From NCBI RefSeq assembly GCF_902809835.1, contig NZ_CADDWM010000007.1, positions 62,001-126,000 on the forward strand: 64,000 bases of DNA, given 5' to 3'. Below the pieces are notes generated by a model. The model was not told where the DNA came from. It ran no database searches and worked only from the letters and a program-made list of their open reading frames with translations. This DNA comes from Agromyces sp. Marseille-P2726 (lineage in GTDB: Bacteria; Actinomycetota; Actinomycetes; Actinomycetales; Microbacteriaceae). Shown here piece after piece: positions 18,441-28,044 of the stretch. Positions within the stretch are counted from its first letter, which is position 1. Each line of letters begins with the position of its first letter. Position numbers and translations under genes: made by a program.

Positions 18441-19511
18441 ATGCACGTTCTCTGGGTGAGCGTCGAGGTGCCCGACCGTAACGGGCAGGGTGGGCAGCGG
18501 CGGCAATACCACCAGATCAAGGCCCTGGTCGCGCTGGGTCACTCGATCACCGTCCTTTCTCCCACTGCCGGCGCGGCACCGACCGACCTTCTCGCCGTGG
18601 CCTCGCTCATTCGGCCACGACTGCACATCCGTGGTCGCCGAGTTCCGCTCGCCCTTGCGAGGACCCATCGGTTGGTAACAGACCCGAGGTGGGATGGGAT
18701 CGTCCTCTCGCATCCGGGGTCAGCTTGGCTCCTTCCAGAGACAGTCCGTGCACCCGTACTGCTCGATATGCACAACGTCATGAGCTTCTGGCATCGAGCG
18801 GCTGGCAGACACGAGGAATCCCTTCGATTCGAGTTGCTCGAGGCGGAGGCGATCTCGCGATCTGACGCGGTAATGACCTGCTCGCAGGTTGAGACCGAGC
18901 GTCTGAGGTCAATGCATCCTGGAATGGACACCACCACATTCATTGCGCCGCTCGGCATCGATCCATCTGAGTGGCCGAGCCAAACGTACTCACGGGACCG
19001 GGCGCTCGTTGCCCTGTTCGGCAATTGGGGTTGGGAGCCGAATCGCCGAGGCCTCGAATGGTTTCGCAATGAGGTGTGGCCCGCCACGAGATTGAGGTCA
19101 CCGGACGCTGAAGGTCTCGTAGCCGGAACGGGCGCCGGCGATACGCGTGAGTGGCCCGATGGCCTCCGTTTCGTCGGGCGCGTCGAGAACCTCGCCGCGT
19201 TCACCGCGGAAGCCGCTGTGGTGGCCGTTCCGGTCGTCGAAGGTGTCGGTGCTCCTCTGAAGTTCGGCGAGGCGCTGGCAACCGGGAGCGCGGTCATCGC
19301 TACGCCCGACGCCGCGAGCGCGTTGCCGTCGAGCGGAGCTTACACTTCAGCGAATCCCGAGGAGTGGGCCGATTGGATACATCGGCGTTTGGAGGGACGG
19401 CGGGCAGAACCAGCGCCCTCCCCGATCCGCGCTCACGCACTCGCTGAGTTCACTTGGATGCGGGCAGCGGCTCCCATAGACGGCTGGCTCCGCATGAACG
19501 TGGCCACTTGA
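18441..19511 (+). CDS. Glycosyltransferase, GT4 family
   Basis: A 356-residue GT-B transferase. The N-terminal glycine-rich opening is VSVEVPDRNGQGGQRR; APVLLDMHNVMSFWHR lies in the acceptor domain; FGNWGWEPNRRGLEWF begins the donor domain and PVVEGVGAPLKFGEALATGSAVIAT carries the conserved donor-site Glu. ATG 18441 fits the first beta strand; earlier in-frame residues belong to antisense or upstream coding sequence. Follows the exostosin-like gene directly. Confidence 0.85.
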   Translation: MHVLWVSVEVPDRNGQGGQRRQYHQIKALVALGHSITVLSPTAGAAPTDLLAVASLIRPRLHIRGRRVPLALARTHRLVTDPRWDGIVLSHPGSAWLLPETVRAPVLLDMHNVMSFWHRAAGRHEESLRFELLEAEAISRSDAVMTCSQVETERLRSMHPGMDTTTFIAPLGIDPSEWPSQTYSRDRALVALFGNWGWEPNRRGLEWFRNEVWPATRLRSPDAEGLVAGTGAGDTREWPDGLRFVGRVENLAAFTAEAAVVAVPVVEGVGAPLKFGEALATGSAVIATPDAASALPSSGAYTSANPEEWADWIHRRLEGRRAEPAPSPIRAHALAEFTWMRAAAPIDGWLRMNVAT

Positions 19512-19705
19512 CCGGGATCGCACCCCTACGATCACCTCGTGCAGACAAACGGGCTTGACCTAGTCGAGCCTGCGCTCGAAGCCACTCCCCGCGATCACCG
19601 CCGCCGGCGGCTTCGCCGAGACGGTGCGCCCTGGTCAGGGGATTGCACGCGGTATCCGTCGATACGGGGAACGCTCGCACGGCGGTCTTCACAGTGAGGA
19701 TCGCG

Positions 19706-19733
19706 TTGGCCATCGATCCAGCCCGGCTATGAT
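19706..19733 (+). promoter_or_regulatory. Candidate sigma70-type promoter for the ABC transporter gene
   Basis: TTGGCC (19706-19711), a 16-base spacer and TATGAT (19728-19733) lie 43 bases before the ATG of the ABC transporter. The upstream gap of 264 bases has no gene, so a new transcription start here is plausible. Confidence 0.4.
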
Positions 19734-19775
19734 GCCGGAAGTGCCCGACCCGAGGGCGCTGCCGGAGGAGAGGCG

Positions 19776-21581
19776 ATGGCACCAGCGCCGCGTGAACAGA
19801 GCCTGCTCGACCAGCTCCGTCTGACTCTCCTCATGGCTGACGTAGAACCCGGGCGCTGGGTCGCGGGCAACATCGTTGCTTCTGTTGCGCTCGCTGCACT
19901 CGACACCCTCGGCGTTGCGGCGATGATTCCGCTCATGCAGCTGGTCAGCGGTGACGAGAGCGGCTCGTTCATCGTTTGGATCTCGGAACGCCTCGGCACT
20001 TCATCTCCGTCGGTGCTCCTTCCGGTCGTTGCGGGACTCATCGCATTTGTCTTCATCGTGAAGAGCCTCGGCAGCATCGCATTCCGCTGGTGGCTCCTCG
20101 GCCGCACGACCAAGGTGTCCGCACTCGCCTCGGCAGAACTCGCGCGACGGTATGCCCTCGCGCCCTACGGAGATCACCGTGCCCGGCGAATGAGCGAGAT
20201 CTACCGCAATATCAACGATGCTACGACCCAGTCGGCGAGCGTGCTCCTCGCGGTCGTCAGCGTCGCCTCGGATGCGCTCACACTTGCCGCTATCACCGCG
20301 GTACTGTTCGTGACCGCACCGTTCGTGACGGTGTTCGCGATCGTATTGTTTGGCGGACTCGTGTTCGGGGTGCAGCAACTCCTGCGTCGACGCCAGTACC
20401 GCCTCGGTGAGGAGATTGCGGCCGCCGGCCTCGAAGCCTGGCAATTCCTGCTTCCCGGGCTCGACGGATTCCGTGAGGCGCGTCTCACGTCGAGTTCCGG
20501 GAGGTTCATCGACGGGTTTCGGCGCGCACGGCTGCGCCGCGCCGACGCCGCTCGACAGATGGGCCTGCTGTCGGACCTGCCGAGGTACCTCCTCGATGTC
20601 GCGTTCGTCGTCGCGATCCTCGGTATCTCCTTGATTCTCTTCGCCACGGGAACGCCTGCGCATGCACTCACTGTGCTTGGGGTGTTCGCTGCGGCCTCGC
20701 TGCGTGCACTGCCAACGCTCAATCGCATCGCGGGCAGTCTCGTAACGGTTCGCACTGGCCGGGCCGGCCTCGATATCGTGACACGAATCGTCGATGAACT
20801 CGATGCGGGCGGTGCTCACGAGGAGCGACCCAAGGGCATACGCTACCGGGGCGACATCAATCTGCACCAGCTGGGCTTCAAGTACCCGGATGCCGAAGAA
20901 CCTGTGCTGACCGGAGTGTCGTTGCGCATCGCCGAGAATCGCACGACCGCATTCGTTGGCTCCAGCGGCGCGGGCAAGAGTACGCTGCTCGATCTTGTGC
21001 TCGGACTGCTCGACCCGACCGAGGGAGTGATCGAGGTTGGCGGACGTTCGATCGCCGACGACCGTGCTTCGTGGTATTCGGGCCTCGGTGTAGTGCCGCA
21101 GGACGTGTTCCTCCTCAACGCATCCCTCGCCGCCAACATTGCATTCGGGGTGGCCCCGGATGACGTCGATCGTGCCCGGATCGACGAGGTGGTTCAGCTG
21201 GCCCAGCTCGAGGCACTTGTCGACGAGTTGCCACTTGGACTTGACACGACGGTCGGCGAGCGCGGAGTGCGACTCTCGGGCGGACAGCGCCAGCGCGTTG
21301 GCCTCGCCAGGGCACTGTACCGCGAGCCTAGGGTTCTCGTGCTTGATGAGGCGACCTCGGCGCTCGACAACGTCACCGAGCACGAGATATCCGAAACGCT
21401 CGGGAGGCTTCGAGGCAGCCTCACGATTCTGATCGTGGCGCACCGACTCTCCACAGTGCGCCATGCCGATACGCTTGTCTTCCTCAAGGACGGGCGACTC
21501 GTCAGCGAGGGAACTTTCGAACAGCTTCGTGCGGAGAACGCGGACTTTGCGCGACTGGTCGAGCTCGGAGAGCTCGACTGA
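19776..21581 (+). CDS. ABC transporter, fused permease/ATPase (flippase-like)
   Basis: A 601-residue half-transporter. The first 300 residues carry the transmembrane helices (for example NIVASVALAALDTLGVAAMIPL, AFVFIVKSLGSIAF). The ATPase domain has Walker A GSSGAGKST at about 394, signature LSGGQRQR at about 499 and Walker B VLVLDEATSALD at about 520. With no Wzx-type flippase visible, it is the best candidate to flip the undecaprenyl-linked oligosaccharide, as PglK does, although lipid or peptide export cannot be excluded. An AGGAGAG ribosome site precedes the ATG. Confidence 0.85.
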   Translation: MAPAPREQSLLDQLRLTLLMADVEPGRWVAGNIVASVALAALDTLGVAAMIPLMQLVSGDESGSFIVWISERLGTSSPSVLLPVVAGLIAFVFIVKSLGSIAFRWWLLGRTTKVSALASAELARRYALAPYGDHRARRMSEIYRNINDATTQSASVLLAVVSVASDALTLAAITAVLFVTAPFVTVFAIVLFGGLVFGVQQLLRRRQYRLGEEIAAAGLEAWQFLLPGLDGFREARLTSSSGRFIDGFRRARLRRADAARQMGLLSDLPRYLLDVAFVVAILGISLILFATGTPAHALTVLGVFAAASLRALPTLNRIAGSLVTVRTGRAGLDIVTRIVDELDAGGAHEERPKGIRYRGDINLHQLGFKYPDAEEPVLTGVSLRIAENRTTAFVGSSGAGKSTLLDLVLGLLDPTEGVIEVGGRSIADDRASWYSGLGVVPQDVFLLNASLAANIAFGVAPDDVDRARIDEVVQLAQLEALVDELPLGLDTTVGERGVRLSGGQRQRVGLARALYREPRVLVLDEATSALDNVTEHEISETLGRLRGSLTILIVAHRLSTVRHADTLVFLKDGRLVSEGTFEQLRAENADFARLVELGELD

Positions 21582-21769
21582 GTGAACAGGGGGTCCCCCT
21601 CCACGCCTGCAAAGCGAACCCGCGGGATGAATTCATTCACTCGTGCGTTCCCTTCCTATTGCGAACGGCGGTGAAGGTGACGTCCTCCGGGCGGGACGTG
21701 CACTCCCCGACCCCGACGGCCACTTCCCCACCTGCGATACTGGAGCGAATCTCAGCAAAGGACAGAGCC

Positions 21770-23137
21770 ATGGCTCCCATGAGCATGCGCGGAGAAATCT
21801 GGCGCGAGCGCATCGTCGACTGGTGGTCGGGCGCGTGGCGTTGGGTGTTGATGGCGGCGGGTGCCATTGTTTCCGTGTACGTGGTGCTCGACCAAGGGCT
21901 CGAGCATGGGGCGATGACCGCGATTGCGATTTCCGGACTCGTCATTGGCGTCGCGATTTCCAGGTCCCAACCCCTCGCGATCGTGCTCATGGCGTTGCCG
22001 GGTCTCCTGATCGTGGAGCGAGTCGGTCTTGGGGGAACGGACCTGTCGGTGTCGGATGTCGCGCTCGCCGCGGCATTCGGGACGGCCGTGCTCCTGGGCC
22101 AGCGCCCGTACAACCGGCCGCTGCGGCAGCTGCTCTGGCTCAACCTCTTCTACCAGTTCACGACGCTGTTCACCGTCATCGTCAACCCGTACGTCGCGAA
22201 CACTGTCGAGTGGTTCCACGCGTGGCTGCTCATTTCTGGCGCGCTCATCGTTGGATGGGCCGTTGGCGCGGGCGGATATGCACGCCTCGGACTCTCGCTC
22301 CTCGTCGGAGCGGCCTGCATCATCGGCGTAATCACGATCATCCAGGGTGCGATCGCGTATGCCTCGGGAGACTTCGGCCCGGTGTATCCGTCATGGCCCT
22401 TCCCCATGCACAAGAACTTCGTGGGAACCGTGGTGGCGGTCGCCGCGGCGGTGGTCTATGTCAATCCCGATTGGATCGGATGGACCAAACGGTGGGCGTG
22501 GACCGCCTTCTGGTTGCTGGTCGTGGCTCTCCTCCTCTCGCAATCCCGCCAGGCGCTCATCGGCCTGATGGCCGCCGTGCTCATCGCGGTCATCCGGCGA
22601 CGGATTACGGAGCGTTCACGGTTCGTGTACCTACTGCTGATCCCGGCAGCTTGGCTCATCGTCAGCATGGTGATCGAGCAGATCGAGTCCCAGAATCAGC
22701 ACAACTCCGTCTTCCAACGGCTCAACTGGTTCCGGGAGGTCTACCACTACTGGCGCGAGTCGCCGGTGTTCGGACACGGCTTGCGCTATTGGTACAACGA
22801 CTCCACGGTCCCCTTCCAACCGCCGCAAGCCGAGGTGGAGGTGCTCGCCTCTGCGGGAGTCGTCGGTCTCATCGGCTTCATCGTCATGTGGATCGGCATC
22901 ATCGTGGTGCTGTGGCACGTCGACCCCCGATTCGGAACACTCGCGGTCGCGGTCACCTTCGCCCGTATCGTGCAAGCGCAGTTCGACTTATTCTGGGCCG
23001 CCGCGTCCGTGTCGATCCCGTTTGTCATCGTCGGCATCTGCCTCGGTGCCATGGCACGTGAGCAGCGCGGTGATCCGACCCGATCGACCGACGCGAGCAT
23101 CACTGTGTCCCCACTCTCCCGCGCTCCGCTGCGTTGA
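21770..23137 (+). CDS. O-antigen ligase/Wzy-like polysaccharide polymerase
   Basis: A 455-residue multispanning membrane protein with about ten to twelve hydrophobic segments. The family region is LLLSQSRQALIGLMAAVLIAV followed by a large outer loop (HNSVFQRLNWFREVYHYW, SPVFGHGLRYW) where the conserved His/Arg residues lie, as in Wzy/WaaL proteins. It should join repeat units on the outer face of the membrane. ATG 21770 has an AAAGGA ribosome site; the longer frame from 21659 has no hydrophobic or homologous content. Confidence 0.82.
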   Translation: MAPMSMRGEIWRERIVDWWSGAWRWVLMAAGAIVSVYVVLDQGLEHGAMTAIAISGLVIGVAISRSQPLAIVLMALPGLLIVERVGLGGTDLSVSDVALAAAFGTAVLLGQRPYNRPLRQLLWLNLFYQFTTLFTVIVNPYVANTVEWFHAWLLISGALIVGWAVGAGGYARLGLSLLVGAACIIGVITIIQGAIAYASGDFGPVYPSWPFPMHKNFVGTVVAVAAAVVYVNPDWIGWTKRWAWTAFWLLVVALLLSQSRQALIGLMAAVLIAVIRRRITERSRFVYLLLIPAAWLIVSMVIEQIESQNQHNSVFQRLNWFREVYHYWRESPVFGHGLRYWYNDSTVPFQPPQAEVEVLASAGVVGLIGFIVMWIGIIVVLWHVDPRFGTLAVAVTFARIVQAQFDLFWAAASVSIPFVIVGICLGAMAREQRGDPTRSTDASITVSPLSRAPLR

Positions 23138-23183
23138 CCTGCTGAGCGCACCTGGTTGTACTGCGGACCCGCGCCGAAGTCCG

Positions 23184-23203
23184 TTGGCATACCATTGAGC
23201 CAA
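23184..23203. promoter_or_regulatory. Short inverted repeat upstream of the Wzz/BY-kinase gene
   Basis: TTGGC and GCCAA flank a 10-base spacer, 53 bases before the ATG at 23257, in a 119-base gap. It may be an operator or a weak promoter element; arms of only five bases make chance occurrence possible. Confidence 0.25.
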
Positions 23204-23256
23204 TCTCGAATACGCTCAGCCCTCTGAGGCGGGCGCACAGCTGACCGGAGGGTTGC

Positions 23257-24771
23257 ATGGAGCTCCGCGACTACCTGCGTGGTCTGCGCCGACATTGGAT
23301 CGCCATCCTCCTGATGACGATTGTCGGCGCGGGTGCGGGGTATGGCTGGACGTTGCTTCAGACGCCGGTCTACGTCGCGGGTGCGAGTGGTTACGTTTCG
23401 TCGACCGGCGTCGAGGATCTCGGCACTTCGACGCTCGGTGACTCGCTCGCTCGCTCCAAGGTCGCGACGTACCTCGAGATCGCTGGTTGGCGCACCGTTG
23501 CCGAGGACGCGATCGAGGAGCTCGATCTCGACACCACGCCTGAACAGCTCGTGAATCGCATCGAGGTCTCGAACCCGCCCGACACGACATTCATCAGAGT
23601 TTCTGCGCAGGGCGCGTCGCCTGAGGAAGCTCGGGCACTCGCCGAAGCATGGATCGACGCGATGAAGGTCCAGATCGACGAAATCGAAGGTGACGGTAGT
23701 CCTGGTTCGGCTCCCGTCACCATTCTTCCGGGTGACGAGGCGTCGCTCCCTGCATCACCGAGCTTCCCCGACGTGCAGACCGCCGTGATCGTCGGGGGCA
23801 TCCTCGGCTTCGGCTTCGGCATCGCGTTCGCCATGATCCGCACAGTCTCCGACAGACGCATCCGCGCGGGCGACGACGTGGAGGCGCGGACCGGCGTCTC
23901 TGTCGTCGGAACCATCCCGATCGTGCCGGGCCTCGACGGCGAGCACCGCCTGGTCGAATCTTCGACGCATTCGAACGGCAAGAACAACACGTTCGCCGTC
24001 TCGGAGGCGTTGCGCGCGCTCAGAACCAACCTTCAGTTCATGGACGTCGACCACCCGCCGAAGACGATCGTGGTCACCAGTCCGCTCCCGGGCGATGGCA
24101 AGTCGACCATCGCGTGCAATCTCGCGCTGACCCTTGCGGCCGGCGGGAGCACCGTGGTGCTGGTCGACGGCGACCTGCGCAGGTCGACGGTCGCGAAGAC
24201 CATGGGGCTTCCAGGAGGTGCGGGGCTCAGCGACGTACTCGCCGGAAGGGCAACTCTCGTCGATGTGCTGCAACGAACGCCGAAGTCGAGCAATCTCTTG
24301 GTGCTCGCGGCAGGAAGCGTACCTCCGAACCCGAGCGAAGTGCTCGGATCCGAGCGCATGCACGCACTGATCGCCGATCTCACCAAGCACGCGACCGTGA
24401 TCATCGACGCGCCGCCGCTCCTTCCGGTGACGGATGGCGCGGTGCTGACCCATCAGGCCGACGGCGCGCTGATCGTCGTCACCCTTCGGAAGACGACGTT
24501 CGATCTGCTCGACAAGGCCCTCGACACCCTGAAGAAAGCAAGAGGACGGCCGCTCGGCGTCGTGTTGAACCGTGCGCCGCTGCGTGGAGCCGACGCAGCC
24601 GCATATTCGTACGAGTATCGGCGCGACTACAAGCCCTCCGCAGCGACGGCAAAGCTACTTCCTGCCGAGCCGCCGACGCCGGCCGCGCTTCCAAGCGAGT
24701 CTGATTCCGATCTCGACGTCCTTGTCAGCGAGACTCCCGCGGCGTCGCGTCGGGGCGCCCGTCGCAACTGA
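23257..24771 (+). CDS. Wzz-type chain-length regulator fused to bacterial tyrosine kinase
   Basis: A 504-residue co-polymerase. Membrane segments at about 14-35 and 172-192 bracket the extracytoplasmic Wzz domain. The cytoplasmic BY-kinase has Walker A SPLPGDGKSTIA at about 275, Walker A' VVLVDGDLRR at about 303 and Walker B ATVIIDAPPLLP, then a C-terminal tyrosine cluster YSYEYRRDY at about 450 as autophosphorylation site. Kinase cycling with the phosphatase at 39025 should control polymer length. The fused layout is usual in actinobacteria. The next gene starts 3 bases after its stop. Confidence 0.92.
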   Translation: MELRDYLRGLRRHWIAILLMTIVGAGAGYGWTLLQTPVYVAGASGYVSSTGVEDLGTSTLGDSLARSKVATYLEIAGWRTVAEDAIEELDLDTTPEQLVNRIEVSNPPDTTFIRVSAQGASPEEARALAEAWIDAMKVQIDEIEGDGSPGSAPVTILPGDEASLPASPSFPDVQTAVIVGGILGFGFGIAFAMIRTVSDRRIRAGDDVEARTGVSVVGTIPIVPGLDGEHRLVESSTHSNGKNNTFAVSEALRALRTNLQFMDVDHPPKTIVVTSPLPGDGKSTIACNLALTLAAGGSTVVLVDGDLRRSTVAKTMGLPGGAGLSDVLAGRATLVDVLQRTPKSSNLLVLAAGSVPPNPSEVLGSERMHALIADLTKHATVIIDAPPLLPVTDGAVLTHQADGALIVVTLRKTTFDLLDKALDTLKKARGRPLGVVLNRAPLRGADAAAYSYEYRRDYKPSAATAKLLPAEPPTPAALPSESDSDLDVLVSETPAASRRGARRN

Positions 24772-24774
24772 CGC

Positions 24775-25974
24775 GTGGATCAGCGGACTCCCGGCATAAC
24801 CCACGCTGACGCGGTCGGCTCGGTGCGAGCGCGTGTGGCGCTCGTGAGCTCTTCGTACACACCGTACGTCGGCGGCGTCGAGGAGCACGTGCGCCAGGTG
24901 GCTCGTGAACTCCGAAGCGATGGCGTAGGGGTGGAAGTGTGGACTGTCGATCGTGGCGAGTCGCTCGGCGCCAGGGAGGTGGAGGGCGTGATGGTGCGTT
25001 ACCTTCCGACGCCGCTCCCTGCCGCGTCGCCGGGCGCAGTGCTCCGGTTCCTGTTACGGTTTCCGTCAGCCTGGCGGCACTGGACCGCTGCACGACAGCA
25101 GTTCCAACCCGATGTGGTGCACGTACACTGTTTCGGGCCGAACGGTGCGTACGCGCTCGCGGTGAGCCGGCGATTCAAGCTCCCGCTCATCATCACGTCG
25201 CATGGAGAAACCATTGCTGACGACCACGCGTTGTTCGAGCGGTCGGCGCTGCTCCGGTCGGCACTGCGACGAAGCCTGAGGTCCGCGACGCACGTCACGG
25301 CACCGTCGCGGTTCGTCCTCGACGACCTACGGGCGAACCATGCTTTGAACGGCGGGACGGTGGTGCGGAACGGCGTCGTTCTCGACGCTCCCGAGAGCGC
25401 CGCGAAGCCGGCTCGCAGCGGCCGCTACCTGCTCGGCGTCGGCCGACTGGGCCGCATGAAAGGCTTCGACCTGCTGATCGACGCCTTCGCACGTGCAGAC
25501 CTCGACCGCGACATCCGACTCGTCATCGTCGGTGACGGCCCCGAGCGGTCTCGACTTGAGGAGCAATCCGATCACCTCGGTCTGGGGTCCCGCGTCGAGT
25601 TCACTGGTCGACTGGATACCGCGGCAGTTGCTGGCGTGATGTCGAACGCCCTCGCCGTGGTCGTTCCCAGTCGCACGGAGGCCTTCGGCATCGTTGCGCT
25701 CGAGGCGTGGCGTAGCGGAGCGCCGCTCGTCATGACGAATCGGGGCGGTGCGCCCGAGTTCGTCCACGACGGTGTCGATGGGATCTTGGTGGACCCGGTC
25801 GACACGGTAGCCCTCGGTGAGGCCGTGACGCGAGTGAGCGTCGACCAGCGACTGCGGTCGCAGCTCGTTGCCGCTGGACGCGAGCGGGTGGGCGAATTCA
25901 CGTGGGCGCGCGTGGCGGAAGCCTACGAGGAGCTGTACGCGGCGGCATCCGCACCGAATTCAGGAGCGGGATGA
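24775..25974 (+). CDS. Glycosyltransferase, GT4 family
   Basis: A 399-residue GT-B enzyme. The opening VALVSSSYTPYVGGVEEHVRQVA is the standard GT4 glycine loop; DVVHVHCFGPNGAYALA and LIITSHGET line the acceptor cleft; YLLGVGRLGRMKGFDLLI starts the donor domain; and SRTEAFGIVALEAWRSGAPLVMT is the EX7E donor site. Starts with GTG 24775, three bases after the kinase gene, and overlaps the following pyruvyl transferase by four bases. Confidence 0.9.
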   Translation: MDQRTPGITHADAVGSVRARVALVSSSYTPYVGGVEEHVRQVARELRSDGVGVEVWTVDRGESLGAREVEGVMVRYLPTPLPAASPGAVLRFLLRFPSAWRHWTAARQQFQPDVVHVHCFGPNGAYALAVSRRFKLPLIITSHGETIADDHALFERSALLRSALRRSLRSATHVTAPSRFVLDDLRANHALNGGTVVRNGVVLDAPESAAKPARSGRYLLGVGRLGRMKGFDLLIDAFARADLDRDIRLVIVGDGPERSRLEEQSDHLGLGSRVEFTGRLDTAAVAGVMSNALAVVVPSRTEAFGIVALEAWRSGAPLVMTNRGGAPEFVHDGVDGILVDPVDTVALGEAVTRVSVDQRLRSQLVAAGRERVGEFTWARVAEAYEELYAAASAPNSGAG

Positions 25975-26876
25975 ACTACTCAGGCCCGCTCACACGTCGA
26001 CTCCGTCAACTCCGCCGTATCGCGACTGCTTCGACCCGGCCAGCGATGTGGCGCGGTGGCGTTGTAGTGCCGGCGCACTGGTGGGACGGGCATCCGAACT
26101 TCGGCGACGATCTCACCCCGTGGCTCCTGCCGAACTACGGCGTACTGCCGATTCACCGCGTCGCCTCGCGCGCGCGCCTCGCCGGCGTCGGAAGCATTCT
26201 CGAGTTCCTGCCAGCCGACTGGGACGGCGTGGTCTGGGGCAGCGGCCTCATGCTCGGCGAACCACACGCCCTGCCGCACGCGCGGGTGCTCGCGGTGCGC
26301 GGGCACTTGACGCGGGAACTGGTCGGAGCGCCCGACGATGTCGCGCTCGGTGATCCCGGTATCCTCGTCGGGCGTCTGCGACCGCGGCCCGTACGGCGGT
26401 GGGATGTCGCGCTCGTGCCCCACGGTCACCATCGATCGCACATGCCGTTCCTCGCGCTCGCCGAGACCGCCGGGTACCGGGTTCGCGTCGTCAACGTGCA
26501 CCAGCGCGCGGAGCGAGTGGTGCGGGAGATCGGGGCGAGCGGCGCCGTCATCACCACGTCGCTGCATGGGCTCGTGACGGCCGACGCGTATGGGATCCCG
26601 GCCGTATGGACCACGCTCGAGCCACCACTGGGCGGCGGCCCATTCAAGTTCCACGACTACGAGTCGGTGGTCACGCCGAGCGCGACGCGATTCGTGCGAT
26701 TCGATCCAGAGATGTCGCTCGCCGACCTCGTCGCGTCGACCGCAACCTCGCCTCGTGAGACCGTCGACGCGGCTTGCGACGCGCTCGAGGCTTCGGCGGC
26801 ACAGCTGCCCGATGCCGTCCGCGCGCCCGGACGATTCCCACGAGACGTACCGCGAATGCTCGTTGGCCGCGCCTGA
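25971..26876 (+). CDS. Polysaccharide pyruvyl transferase family protein
   Basis: A 301-residue paralogue of the gene at 15236. Shared blocks include HPNFGDDLTPWLLPNYG, ARLAGVGSILEFLP, VWGSGLM, VALGDPGILVGRL, TTSLHGLVTADAYGIP and FKFHDYESVVTP. It should transfer pyruvate from PEP to a sugar of the repeat unit, adding negative charge. The ATG overlaps the preceding GT4 stop (ATGA). The convergent glycosyltransferase at 26883 begins six bases after its stop. Confidence 0.85.
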   Translation: MNYSGPLTRRLRQLRRIATASTRPAMWRGGVVVPAHWWDGHPNFGDDLTPWLLPNYGVLPIHRVASRARLAGVGSILEFLPADWDGVVWGSGLMLGEPHALPHARVLAVRGHLTRELVGAPDDVALGDPGILVGRLRPRPVRRWDVALVPHGHHRSHMPFLALAETAGYRVRVVNVHQRAERVVREIGASGAVITTSLHGLVTADAYGIPAVWTTLEPPLGGGPFKFHDYESVVTPSATRFVRFDPEMSLADLVASTATSPRETVDAACDALEASAAQLPDAVRAPGRFPRDVPRMLVGRA

Positions 26877-26882
26877 CATCGG

Positions 26883-27995
26883 TCAGGCCAGCGACGCCCA
26901 CACACGGGCGTGTTCCTCGGCGCACCGTTTCCACGTGAAGTGAGCAGCTCGTTCACGCGCCGCCCGGACGAGCGCGCCGGTCGAATCGCCGCGCGTCGCG
27001 TCGAGCATCCCGCTGGCGAGTCCGGGGCCGGTCGGGTCGACGAGGAGACCGGTGTCGCCGACCACTTCGGGTAGTGAGCTCGTCGCCGCGGCGACGACAG
27101 GCACGTTGGCCGCCATCGCCTCGAGAGCGGGCAGGCCGAATCCCTCGTAGAGGGAAGGGACGACCACCGCTGCAGCCGCTGCGACGACCCCTGGCATGAG
27201 CTCGTCGGGCAGGCGTCCGGCGAGCACGACGCCGGGCATTCCATCGAAGAGTTCATTGCGACGTCGATGCGTCGGACCGGTGAGCACGAGACTGAGGCTC
27301 GGTCGCTCTCGCTGCACCAGCGGCCAGGCCTCGGCAAGCGCCTCGAGGTTCTTCCGGCGGGATGCACCACCGGCGTGGAGCACGTACTCCTCGGGTATTC
27401 CGAACGATCTACGGGTGCCGCTGGGCAGTGGATCTGCGTCGAAGAATCGATCCTCGACGCCGTTGTGCACCACGTGGGGCTCGGTGATCCCCAGCAACTC
27501 GGCCGCTTCCCGGGCGCTGAACTCGGAGACGCAGATCACCGCGGCCGCCCGCCGGGCCTCCCCGATCGCCGCGGGCACCGGTGGCGACTCGTCGGGGAAG
27601 CGCCATGCAACGACATCGTGGATCGTGATCACATCAACGCCCGGCGCTGGCGGCAGTTCGAGGTTCATTCGGTGCGTCACCGTGTCGCGGCCGTACAACA
27701 GTCTTCCGACCTCACGCCGCATACCAGCGGATGCCCCGACGACTCGGGCCATCGGCAACCGGCGGTTGCCTGGGAGCCTCGAGCGGAGTGAGCGCGCAAC
27801 GATCCGACGAACGCCCCAGTCACGATTGTCGACGCTTCGGAGCGCCGATGCAGCATTTGCTGCCACCTGCTCCTGGTAGACCTGCGCACCCATCGGGCTG
27901 TCGGTCGCCATGGTCGCGAGCGTCAGCCTCGGGCGTGCGGCATCTGGGCCGATGGTCGCCTCCTCCGTACTCGTCAGGGCGTCTGGCGGTATCAA
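26883..27995 (-). CDS. Glycosyltransferase, GT4 family (start uncertain)
   Basis: A GT-B transferase of about 340-370 residues. GVDVITIHDVVAWRFPDE and AVICVSEFSAREAAELLG belong to the acceptor side; EEYVLHAGGASRRKNLEALAEAW opens the donor domain; PSLYEGFGLPALEAMAANVPVV is the donor site. The fold begins at RLTLATMATDSPMG, before the first ATG (27911). Legal starts are TTG 27995 and ATG 27911, but neither has a ribosome site. A perfect GGAGGAGG (27959-27966) sits five bases before an in-frame ATC at 27953, which may be the true start or a mutated ATG. The coordinate given spans all options. Confidence 0.82.
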   Translation of the reverse strand: MIPPDALTSTEEATIGPDAARPRLTLATMATDSPMGAQVYQEQVAANAASALRSVDNRDWGVRRIVARSLRSRLPGNRRLPMARVVGASAGMRREVGRLLYGRDTVTHRMNLELPPAPGVDVITIHDVVAWRFPDESPPVPAAIGEARRAAAVICVSEFSAREAAELLGITEPHVVHNGVEDRFFDADPLPSGTRRSFGIPEEYVLHAGGASRRKNLEALAEAWPLVQRERPSLSLVLTGPTHRRRNELFDGMPGVVLAGRLPDELMPGVVAAAAAVVVPSLYEGFGLPALEAMAANVPVVAAATSSLPEVVGDTGLLVDPTGPGLASGMLDATRGDSTGALVRAARERAAHFTWKRCAEEHARVWASLA

Positions 27996-28044
27996 GGTTA
28001 GGCGAGACGGCGATGCGTCGTCCGCCGGAAGGTAGGCTCCGCGT

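Noticed and set aside
20001-21464. 487-codon minus-strand ORF opposite the ABC transporter
   Set aside because: Shadow of a transporter with all ATPase motifs intact on the plus strand.
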